NCBI RefSeq assembly: GCF_000003815.2
Contig: NC_049993.1
Coordinates: 124,001-188,000 of the forward strand
Length of the DNA: 64,000 nt
Reading direction: 5' to 3'
Source: Branchiostoma floridae
Taxonomy: Eukaryota; Chordata; Leptocardii; Amphioxiformes; Branchiostomatidae
Shown in pieces: positions 11,053 through 23,200 of this stretch. The notes beneath the pieces were generated by a model. The model searched no databases. It saw only the letters and a program-made list of their open reading frames with translations, and was not told where the DNA came from. The position numbers were made by a program, and so were the translations under genes. How positions within the stretch are numbered: the first letter of the stretch is position 1; each line of letters opens with the position of its first letter.

Positions 11053-11201
11053 TTTATGGCAGACAACACTTGGATGTGGAAAAGGTTGACCTTGTTAGGC
11101 AGACAACAGGCCAGTTGCAATGAATCAGATTCCCCTTCAGAATGGGGAAATCCCCAACATACCTATGAATACGCTGGCAGGCATTTCCAGCCTCACTGAA
11201 C
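11053..11201 (+). CDS. NIPBL: NIPBL coding exon 1 (5'UTR 11053-11119, CDS from 11120)
   Basis: The acceptor TTGTGTTGCAG ends at 11052 and the donor GTAAGC begins at 11202. The CDS encodes residues 1-27, MNQIPLQNGEIPNIPMNTLA followed by GISSLTE, matching the vertebrate N-terminus with its TLAGIASLTD core. It ends in phase 1. A short reading frame in another frame (11056-11199) overlaps the start. The presence of a 3' splice site upstream means at least one non-coding exon lies further 5'. Confidence 0.93.
11056..11199 (+). other. Upstream ORF overlapping the NIPBL start codon
   Basis: An ATG at 11056, and a second in the same frame at 11074, open a 47-codon frame that ends in TGA at 11197-11199. 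It lies entirely inside the exon and overlaps the NIPBL start in a different frame. Both upstream ATGs have T at -3, a weak initiation context, whereas the NIPBL ATG has G at -3. It may tune translation of NIPBL. No protein function is proposed. Confidence 0.45.
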
Positions 11202-14200
11202 GTAAGCCTTGATATTTTTCAGTATTCCTAGTGTACATGTTTCAATCTAGCACTTGATTAAGTTGATGATGTACCACTATACAGGTTGTTCTGGATCAGT
11301 ACTCATTCCAGTTTTGGAAGCCTCTGGCAATATGTCATGAGAAAGATTTTTAATGAAATAACTTCAATACCTAATTGCATTCCACACATCATAGTGTTGC
11401 TGAATTCTTTCCAAATGATTACCAAAATCTGAAGTCCTGAGCAATATGTCAGAATGTGTAGTACTGTAAAAGTGCATTGTTTACTACTTACGTTGTGTAA
11501 CTGATCACACTGCAGAAAAAGACAATTATAGGACAATGAAATAAACTGTTTTGGAAAAGGATACTGCAAAAATAGCTACGTATGAATGGTTTCATTTACG
11601 TTGATGTAGATTAGATATCCAGGTAAGTACATTGACCAAATGTGGCTACCAAAACTGGACCTTCAACAAAACCCTCAAACCCTCGGACCACTCAAAGAAA
11701 ACAGCCAAGTGCAAACCATTGACTGACAGAAAGAAAGCCAACATTACCATCCCCTATGTCCAAGGACTTTCGGAAAAACTCAGACGGATCTTCCAAAACT
11801 TCAACATCGCCACTAACTTCAAACCTCACTCAACCCTCCGACACAAACTGGTACATTGTACATCCAAAAGACAGACCACAGAAAGGTACTAAGGCCAATG
11901 TAATCTACAGACTCAAATGCGAGGAACCTAACTGTAACAACACATACATTGGTGAGACTGGCCGGCCACTAAAGGCAAGGTACCAAGAACATTAATATTG
12001 GAAACCCAGGGCCAACGGCTACTCTTCTGCTATTTACAACCACCTACAACACAACCAAGGACATGCCTTCAACCTTCAATCCACCGACATCCTGGACCGT
12101 GAAGCCCGCTGGTTTGAACGGGGAGTAAGAGAGGGCATATATGAGAGAATATACAATCCCACCCTCAACAGAAATGGGGGGCTACGCATGGGACTTTCCG
12201 GCACTTGGGACATAGCACACACACCCCCCCCAACAAAACTTTTAGCTCCTGTAACTAAAGCCCCGGTCACAAAGCGCGTACGATTCCTTGCGATTCCTTC
12301 CGATGCGCAGGATAATCGCAGTGCGACGTAAGTCGGAAGAAAATCGGAAGCAATGGTTTAAGTATATAAAGCCGTGGTCACAAAGCGCGTAGTGGATCGT
12401 ACGATGAGGTCATAAGAGCGTGCCTGTGTCAATCGCAGTGAATCATAGTAAATAGGGGAGCGTCGTATGGCGAAAAATAGAGCTGAAATGGATTTTGAAC
12501 ATGTTCAAAATTTCGCTATCGTCGTAAGATTTTATTTGCCCCCATAGCAGCGTTCATTACGGCAATTTTTGTCTACTGATGAGGTTATAGATTTATGATT
12601 TTGTAGCATGTTGTGATGGTTTCAGTTTTCCCTGATATTGTCGATATTGACGAAAAGGGGAAATATATCAGTCGCAACTGCCACAGTCGTAACCAGAGAA
12701 CAGTGCGCCCCGCACAGGTGATGCAGACAATTGTTTGATCGCTTCATGCACGTGAGTTTATAATTAGATCAAATCTCAGCTCTCGTCGGTCTTGGGTCAG
12801 TTTACCATAATCGTAATAACCATGGGGACAACTCGAACATAAAGGCAGGCTCTCTGAGTCGGAAATATATATGATATAATGCTTATCATTTGATTTTTGT
12901 ATGATGGCATCTTTTTGTTGATAGCATATCATGATACAATCTTCGAAAGAGCCTGACACGTAGAGCCGGCAAGCAGGCCGAGATAACCATACCAGTACTC
13001 ACGCTTGATTTGAACTTTTGCTTGTAATACTCTTGTTGTCATTGTCTTTTTTAATTTATTTTTACAGTTAAAGATATTATAGGAAGGTATTTAACAGCTA
13101 TGTCCACATTTTGTTGGTTAAAGAAGCACAAAAACGGCCAGACGGCTATACAGAAGAGACACAAGTGAAAAATCGTGCGACGCTGGAAAAATTTTGAACA
13201 CCATCCGATGCGTTGCGATGGCTTGCGATGCTTACGATTTTCTTGCGATGTACTGCGCTCATCGTACGATATGCGGAATAGTCCATCGCAAGGAATCGTA
13301 CGCGCTTTGTGACCGGGGCTTAAAGCAACAGGAGCTAATTCAAGACTAGTAATTGACTCATTTGCATGAACTGTGTCTTAGCCTTGCTATCCTTTGAAAT
13401 CCAAATTGTCTTCAGCTTGACTTTGCCTCACCTTTGTTCCCTTTGGAATCCAAATTGTCTTCAGTCTGAATTGTCTTATAACGTTTCCTATTGGACGACT
13501 GAAATTGTCTTCATTCATAGTTAGAGTATAAAAGTAATATAATAGTGGATTTTATCCGAAACGTTTGACCGTTTCCAAAACCATATCCAGTTGCTTGAGC
13601 AGGGTACTAAAAATGCATTTAAGTTCGTGGGGATTTAATTTCGCGGTAGCGGGAAAAGGGACTTTTTGCGGTGGATTTAAGTTCGCGGTAACACCATAGA
13701 CTGCAGTCTAATACCATAAAGGAAAATGTTCGCGGTGATTTAAGTTGGTGGTAAAGTGGTCACCGCGAAAACCGCGATCATGAATCCACAGCGAACATTT
13801 CTGCATTTACAGTTACTATTTTTTGGCGAATGGTTTCATTTGTTGTGGCTTGAGGCTTTTTAATTAGATTATGGCTTCTGATAAAATGGCTGTAAAGTCA
13901 CTAACTCATAAGGGTTGTATGCAAATGTTACTAATATGTACATCATGTTTGGATAGTTCATATCTGTCCTTTGTGTTACAAAGCAGGGTTCAACATACTG
14001 GAAAGTACAGTCAAACCTGTCTGTAGCAGCCATTTAAGGGACTGGGGAAATGTGGCCACTATAGAGATAATGTTGATCAATTGACCACGAGCAATAAGTT
14101 ACACATGATTTCAGTACCCACTAATCTTTCTCACCAAGTAACATTGTTTCAATCAATTGTACGGTTGCAATAGTCAGTGTTTCTGTATCTACTGGACCGG

Positions 14201-17200
14201 AAATCGTGTTGCCGTGGCCTTGTTGGATAGGTTTTCTTAATGCTTAGGTCAATGCTTAATGCTTGGGACAAATCCAAGGGGCCGACAGATAGTGACTGCA
14301 ATGGCCAGGTTGTCGCTATGCAAAGGTGGCCGCTAATACAGGTTTGACTGTACTTCTATGCAAAATCCTACCTTCCTGTTTCAGTTGGGGTTATAGATCT
14401 GCTGGCTTTCCTGACTCTGCATTCATACCATCCTTCAAGGTTTTAATATTACTACCAACTTCCAACCCATTCTACCCTCAGACATGTAGAGATTGAATCG
14501 CCTTGAATAGTCATCCTTCGTGTCTAACCTTCAGTACACGAAATACAGCATTTTGAGCCCTGTTGTAACACCAATCAAACATTTTCTAACCTTTAGAGCA
14601 TTAATAAAGTATGTTAAAACTCTCAAATAAACATTATCTGCCAGAAATGTCATAAATTTGCAATACATGCTGCATGGAATGTATTTCTTCAGTGTTGCCG
14701 GAGCTACCTCTGCCAACTCCTCATCCATCCACTGTGAACAACAAAAGCCTGTTGTACAGCCAACGAGTGATAGAAGAAGCCCGTAGACTGGTTGCCAACC
14801 CAGATGAAAATCTTGTTCCTCACCTTGTCCAAGCTTTAGGACAGACCTCCACGGACCACATGTAGGTGTACAAATTATGTTCTATCACAGTGTCAGATTT
14901 TATTGATGTCATTACTACTACTTCTACTACTGTCAGTCAGTCTATGCACAGGGTTCTAGCTAGCGCAAAGTTGCGTAGCGGCCCGCTACGTTAAAATTTT
15001 GGACCGCTACGCTCATTTTGGGGCCGCTACGCTTATTTTCAATACAAAGTAGCGGCATTTTGACTGTATTTATTTGTGCAATAATGCCAGATCAAATGTA
15101 AAAAAACGTTGGTTTCAGTTGTTTCAGAGGGAATCGCAATGAGCAAAACACAAATACATGTGCGGGCGCTGCCTGGCGTGACTTATCAGGTCCCATGTTA
15201 CAGAACGCACGGCCGAGGCGGGTCTTCATGTTGCCCTCCCATATGTGGCAAGCCCAGAGCCATATTTGGGCTAGACTGGCTTATTACGACTTGCCGAGGG
15301 AGTGTCCTTGTATGACAATCTTTTTCGTGGAACTTGAACAACTACAACTACAAATACGTTTCCTCCTCGTCCTCAACGCTTTTTCCTCGTAACTTGCGCG
15401 CCTACCCTCACTAAACTGCATTAATAATTTTTAAGGATAGAAAAAATAATAATCAGACACTTGTCCCGCATACACTTGGCACGTCCCGATCAGGCCGTGG
15501 GAGGCTGTTGAAAAAGTTCGTCACAGTAGCAGATACTTTTGGTCATTTTATCAAAGTAAAAACTAAACTAACAATATATAATGTGAAATATTTTTAAAAA
15601 GTTGGAGCACTGTTACCATCAGATATGCTTTATGAGCATTTGTTTTTGTCATTTAATCATCAGATATTGTCAGTTCAGTCTTTGTTTTGGAAATTCCAAA
15701 CTCCGTTTGTCCTCCCCAAAAGTAAACCTGACTAGACAACACCCCCAAAAGGGCGGAGTCTGCACTGCCAGCAGGCTGGTGCCAGAGACTGTCTAGTGCA
15801 GTGGGCGGAGTCAAGTCTCTTTAGCCTCTAAAAAGTTTTGCCGCCAGCACGGCCCCAGTGCAGTGGGCGGAGCAATGTGCATACAAGCCGTGGGAATGAA
15901 TTTCCCTTGAGGGACCCGCCTCATAGATGAATACATTAAACCATATTTGGTGTGTCTCAAAGAAACGTGTTTTCTTTCTATCTTCTGGTAGTGCCTGCAG
16001 AGGAATCAGCAATACGATATGACATGTAGGGGGAGGTGTAAAATGTAAAGTGTGTTCTGTGTTCTTTCTCTCACTAAATTTCTGGAATTGATTTACAAGA
16101 GAGGTAGAGTGGCTTACATTGATAAACATGTTAAGATTTTGGCAGTGTGATGTAGCCATTCTTTTTTTAAGTATTGTAAACATTGTTCCCACTGCCATGA
16201 AATTGAATACAGTATTCTGAACATTGTATGGAAATGGAGGAACATTGAGGAAGTCTAAGCAAATTTGGAAATGTATGTAGAAATGATTACAGACTTTTGA
16301 AATTAATTCTTAACTTTGATTTGACTCTCTAGTTACTCTAAAATGATGTTACTTACCTGTTTCTAGGTTTACCTGTTAATTTTTTGTTTCTATGTATGAG
16401 TTAAGATATCTTTTGACAAGGTCCTTTGTAAGGGTAACACAGTGACAAGATGCAAAAGTATAAGAATTACCCATTAAGAATACATATTGAGAAAACAACA
16501 ATTTTCCTTTTATAGGTCCCTAAGAATGGCCCATTTCAATTTTATATTTCCAAAAGCCCCCCTTCCACACCATCCCCCCTTCGGTCGCTTCGCGCCCTCG
16601 CGCTTGGTCGCTTCGCTCCCTCGCCTGTACCACTACGCTCAAATTTCATCCTAGCTAGAACCCTGATGCAGGCTATGACACTATGCAAAGTCATTATGTT
16701 ATTAACAAGTAGGCAGTTCTCTAGAAAGCAGTTGAGCATGTTATAAATGTTGAAAGAAGACTTGTTACCTTCATAAAATACTCATGGGGGTTATATTTTC
16801 ACTAGCATTTGTGTGTGTGTGTGTCTGTCAACAAGATAACTCAAAAACGATGGATTGGTTTCATACTGGGTGTGTTGGGGACTGCAATAAAAGCTGGAAA
16901 TGATTATAAAACTCGGCACAAAACGTTTGGATTACTAACTTTGGTAGATCATGTTTCCGTGGTTTCTGCATCAATTTCAATCATATCATATATTTTATTA
17001 GAAAATGCGTGTGATTTTCTTACAAACCCTTAATCATTTTAAAATAAATTCATGGAACGAGCACTAGGCCTCTTAGTCTTACGGGAGCGAGTCACACAAA
17101 AAATTTGCCTGCTTGTGTTCAACTCTACAGTACGGTATATCATGATCCAGTTAGTATGGCTGCGAGTGTCAATGATTCAATCAATCCTTTTTCACATTTT

Positions 17201-20200
17201 TGGTATACAGAACATCCAAGTTTATCTTAATAAATTTTAGTACATCTAATTAGAGTATATGTGCCCTTTTGGCTGTTGGATGGCCGAATCAAAGTATGGA
17301 TGCACCAAGGAAGACTGGAAAGCTGACTTGCACAGTGCTAGTACAATTTAGGGACACCATTTTCCGCAGTGTCTTTCTTCTTAAACGTGGGGCTAAATGC
17401 CATTCTGTAACATTACAACACCCATTCACACAGAGTAAGAACCATTGCAGACTACCTCCATGGTGCAGGAGTACAACTTAGGGTGGAACAGCCTATAGCT
17501 CGCACCTGGTTGAACACCTTCATTCACCAGTCATAACAGATGGAAGAAAATGAGCTGAATGGAATGTTTGGTAGGGTAATTTCAGCACTTTAATTTTGTG
17601 ACCCCCTGAGATATGCAAGCCAGTTGCTCATTCCATGATTTTTCAATCATAAAACAAATTTGCATATTTTTTTGACCCACACAAGTAAGCAGCCAAGGTG
17701 CTTGTTCCATTAGTTTAGAATGATAATAAGTTTGATACCAAGCTTTCAAATGATATATAACACTTTGAAATCGATGCAGAAACAACAGAAATATGATCAA
17801 CCAAAGTGGATATTCCAAGGTCACCTAGCAACTTCCCTTGGTACTGCAGGGGTAATTCATGTTTTGATATCTTGTGTTCTGAACAAGCTATGGTCACAGT
17901 ATTTGTGTGCTAGATAGCTATTGTGCTTGGGAAGAAGTGATGTAAGTTTGGGTCCTCTGGCACTTAGAGTTGGAATTCCAGGGTCAATTCCAAAGCAGAT
18001 AACTCTAAAGGAATAACCGATTTTCATGATTTTTGGTATGTACTCTTATGTCCCAAATAAACGTGTCGGTACGTTTATTTTTTTCAGCTGCAAAATCCAT
18101 GCGGTACGTTCTTATTTTGGACAGTACGTTTATTTTATATTATTTTTTTAAATTAGGCCTTTGCTAACTAGGGACCCCCGAGCTGCAAGACAGCGGTACG
18201 GTGGGGTGCTATGAAATACCTCCCTTCAAGCCGATAACTTCCTGAACCAGTGGAGGCGCTTGCTTGACGCGTGCTTTAGTATTTTTTATGGTATTTTTCA
18301 TTTTCCCCCCTAATTTTTTGCCGCTACGCTGGGTGAAAATACAGCGTAGCAGGCTTTTTGCAGCATCTTTTTCCAGCCCACAACGTAGCAGGACACCATG
18401 CTGAAAAAGCCTGGCGAGAACACTGCTGAACCCTGTTTTTTTCATTCTGCAAAATAGTAGATTTCTGGGGATGTACATTTTGTATGCCTTTGTCACAAAT
18501 TTTAACTCATAAGTTAGAAAATGAGCCTGGCATTACTTTTTGACTCTCCCTCCTAGCTTTTGTGTTTCCCTTTGCTCAATATTGATTCCCATATTAAGGT
18601 GAAAGTGTCCATGCCATATAGATATACTATATACATGTAGATATGTTAAAGCTATTGTTGGATGCACAGAGAGCTGAAAGACAACTCCAGCAATGCTGAA
18701 GTAGAGGGTGATCTGCCACCACTCCTGCAGGCTGTCTTGGCATGCAACCCAAATGTGTTCAACCAGAGGACGAGGAGTGTAGAGCCCCACTCTTCAAATC
18801 ATGGAGGTACATATCTTAACTCTGACTAAAATTGAAAATTTTTGAAAAGAAAATACTGATTATGAAAATTTTTAGTTAGGGAAAGTAAAACATAACTGAA
18901 CAGTCTACATTTTTTAATAGGAATTTCTCCTCGAACACCAATGGCTCCATCTCCGTATTATCAGCAGTCACCTGATGGTGTGGTGCAACATTCACCCTAT
19001 CAGCGGTCCCACACGCCCATGGCACAGCAGCAGCAAGGCAGCCCGTCTCCCTACAGCCAAAATAGTCCATATCCGCAGGGCAGCCCTGCCAAATATGGCC
19101 CTCAGCCCAGTCCATACCCACAGGGAAGTCCCTCTTCAAGGTGTGTGGGTAGTGTTTCCATTGTTCCATATGTATAAAAAAATACTTGCAGGACCTATGT
19201 CACTGTGTGAGTGACTATGTGCTTGTGTATTTATATGTGTATGTCTCTTTTGTTAAGTTGACATAGTAATTAGGTTTTATGTCCCCAGTTATTGTTTCAT
19301 TGCATTGCATCTCATGTGTTGGTTTTTGAGTAACGTGACTGCAAAATTATAGATAAAAGATAGGTCAGAAAAAGGTCAGAAGGACAACAGCATTGAAGAC
19401 AAACCAATATTTACTGGTTTTGACCTATGTCTACGACTAGCATTCCTACTAACTGGCCATTTGTTGCCTTCAACAGTACCTAGGTGCATTAGATATATTT
19501 TTAGTCAGAATGCCAATGAGGCCATCCTGCCACAGAACTCCCAATTTGCATGAAAACAATATATTTTGTTTATTTGCATTGTTCTTGTCGAAAACCTTGA
19601 CCCACCTTGATTTCTTGTCACTTTGGTATTCTTTGCTTATTCTTTTGAATAATTGTTTCACCCATACCTGATATTGGCCTGACAACTGACCCAGTCCAGA
19701 CCATGGTTAGGAATAGACTCAGAGAAGGTCTACAACAGTTTCTACAGAAGGTTCTACAAAGTTGTGTAGGTCTACAACAGTATCTGGAACCTGATAGCAG
19801 CTCTCTGTACCGAGCAGATGAATTAAAGGATGTACGGCTTGAAGACATCTAGAAAAATCATATTTTGCAACATCCCACAATGCTGTGCGTTAGCAATTTT
19901 TATGTGCTATTTACCTGCAATTGTCCTGTGATAGATCTGGGTACTTTTCCTTGACCTAATCGTACAATGACCTTCATATACATGTAAGCTAGGCTGCCAC
20001 CTTGGCAGATATGGTGGATATGACCTTGTCAGCAAATCTTTGTGATATACGAATCATGGCAATCTATTGAAAGGAAAACTGCTTGCAGATGCCCCCACAT
20101 TTTCTTTACTTAGCAAATAGCACATAAGACTGGCACTTGACATTAAAAATTAGAAGTTTCATTACTTTTAACATTTTAGTAGTTTCATTAGGTTGGTGAA

Positions 20201-23200
20201 AGACTGGATAGCCAAGTCCTTTATTCATAACCACATGATGTTTTTCAAGAGCCGATGTTTCAATGACCATCTGTCATCTTCTGGGCAAAAATGACTGGTC
20301 TACTTTGCACTACACCTAGGTGTCATTGATAACAGTATAGTCCCATATGTAGATAACATCAAGAAGCACAACATAGCCATATCAGTCTAACAAGAGAAAG
20401 AAGGAAGTTGAGAAGAAGGAGCACAAATCAGCAGTCACCATGTATAAGATCACAAGAAATTACTGTAATAGACTGTGAAAGGGCCAAGGTGATAGATGGA
20501 GTGTTTTCTTTGAATTAAGGGTTAATGACCCGCCCGAGGTGTATATAGTAAAGCGAACGAGGTGGTTTTATGATGTGGTTATAGCAAAGGACCAGGTGTT
20601 ATGACACCATATACACCGAGTAACAGGCAGGTCATTAACGTCAGGGCTCGAATTAACCACTTGCCCACCCCTGCCGCGCAAGTAGTTTTCTCTGTGCGCA
20701 AGTTGTTCAGAAAGTCAGGTTGCGCACGGCGCAACTTTATTTTTGGGTAAACAAAACGCTCCTTAAGTTACAGGCCCTTTACTAAAAAGATATCAGAAAA
20801 TGTACACCCTGTTTTGGGGATGAACGCCTTTGGTAAGCCCTAATTTTCAAAGTTCCAAATTTGCGGATTTCGGCCGCTATAGAGCCGCCATTTTAAATCT
20901 ACCTTCAAGTCTCGCGCAAAATCTCGCACTAACTCACATCTCGCGAATTGTGAGAGTCGCACCCCATTGGCCAATTCGGCGTGACGTAGCGCGCCTGGGC
21001 GCTGCTGTAGGTGGAATATCTGATGACCCAACGCTGTGTTCACAGGAAAAATCACGCAGCAAGGCATGAAAACTCATTGACTGCCTAACGTCCTTGCCGA
21101 TAAGTACAATGAGATAATTGATAAGTAGCTAATTTGGAGAGAGTAACAACTTGGAAGTGGCGCAACCTGAAATGCTGATGGCGCAAGTTAGTTTTTGATT
21201 CAGGTTGCCGCCTGCGCAACCTGGCTAAAAAAAGTATTTCGAGGCCTGAACGTTATTATCTTATAGCCTACCCAAACTTGCAAACTCATGTATGATGCAC
21301 AGATCCCTTGGTACTATACGTGTGAATTCCTTTGTCGAATTTTGAAAATTCACATTTGTTCTTTGGTGCATAAATTTGTAAGGAGATTACAGTTTGCATT
21401 TTGAAACCAAAATTTCCACAAAAAATATTTGAAACATTGCAGTCTCTGGCTTTTTAGAACAACAGAACTCATTATCAATATTAACAGAAGGAGCCATTCC
21501 CCCCTTGCTGTCTGTACTTATTTCCTCTGCTCTGGCATATGCTCCTTTTGATTGGCCAATGCCTGCATATCCTTTACTTTCCTGTGTGTATCGCTCCTTC
21601 TAATTGGTCAGAATGAATCGACACCGGCACGACATATTTTTCATGTTACCTGCAAGATTGGGATCTACATCCCCAAGACTTGGTGGGGGAGACTGTGTAA
21701 ACAAAACTGATAATGTGTAAAACTCATATTTCATTATAAAGGTACCAGCCACAGGAAAGTTCTGGAAAATATGCTGCCCAAGGGAGTCCAGCCAGACATG
21801 TGTCACAGGGTAGCCCAGGGAAGTTCCACCCGCCCACATTCCCCCTGGGTCACCAACAGCAGAACATTCCACAAGGTAAAGCAGTTTTTGTTAGCCTTAT
21901 CCAGATCTAGTTCAGTTTCACTCCTCTGATGGCTTCCCTGCCAATAAGTCTTGACATCTGTTGATAGAGAAGCAAGAGGTACATGTAGCTGGCTTATCAA
22001 GTAAAATATATGTCTAGTTAGCTCCATTATTTCGAATATTGAGCATTTTTTAAAGCAAAGTAATGTGGATCAGAACACCTGTTAAGATTACCATGCCATT
22101 GCAGAGAATTATGTAACAGAGCCAAATATTGCACAGTCAAAATTGTCTAAGACGACCACCCAGGGGTCCTGCACAATGTAATTATTTTAGGCTATTTTTC
22201 AGTCATATTACTATTTACTTGTTTATTAAGGTAGAACCTCGTCCAGCAGATGTTTTCTTTTTCTGCTTGTATTAGGTGTACCATCCAATACCTGCAATGG
22301 ATACTCTGCCAATCAGTTCTCCCCTGCACCCTCACCTGCTGTGGGTAGCCCACCAAGTGCCAACGTCATGTCACCGCCTCAGACTACCAGCAGAGTTTTG
22401 GGTCAACACCAGCCTAAAGCCATTCCAGGTCATTTTTCCTTTTTTTCAGTCAGTCAGCAGGGTTACTGTTAGTGGCATTGGTAAATAAAAAAAGTTAAGA
22501 TTTGAACAATACCTGCCACTATACAATGTACAGTCAAACCTGCCTATAGCGGCCACTCAAGGACTTGGAGAAATGAGGCCATTATAGGGAAAATGTTGAT
22601 CAATTATCCACGAGCGATAAGTTACACATGATATCAGTACCCACTAATCTTTCTCACAAAGTGACATTTCGTTGATTGTCTCAGAATTCAACTGACCCCG
22701 CCCTTCCGACAAAGACTTGCGTTCTAACATCCAATACATGCGTACCTTCCACTACTGCCAAAATGACCCTGTCGGGAACTCCAAATCCTTGCAAACTACG
22801 ATTTCAAACTTGACGCAGGGTGACATATGGCTGCTGAATGGTCCCAATAGGCAGTGTTTCTGTATCTACGGGACCGGAAATCGTGTGGACGTGGTGCGCA
22901 AAGCGGCCTAACAATACTCATGGCACCGCCACATTTGATTGACACCGGCACTTCCTTTGACAATCATTAAAAAAATGGAGGGTGCGTTGAAACGTACTGT
23001 GCGGCAGTTCTTTAGCTTGTTTCATGTTTGGCTGCTCTGTTTTACCATTTTTCCACAATTTACAATTGTTGCAGAACCACATTGTTGAATAAATTAAAGA
23101 GTTTATCCCTATAAACTATAAAAGCAAACCAAGGAGCTTCATGTTAAATGAATTAAATGCACATACCCTCACAGTCGAGACGTTGAATGTGTAAAAAAAC

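Noticed and set aside
15821-16198. 125-codon minus-strand ORF
   Set aside because: Lies inside the 14949-16665 transposon and shows no known domain.
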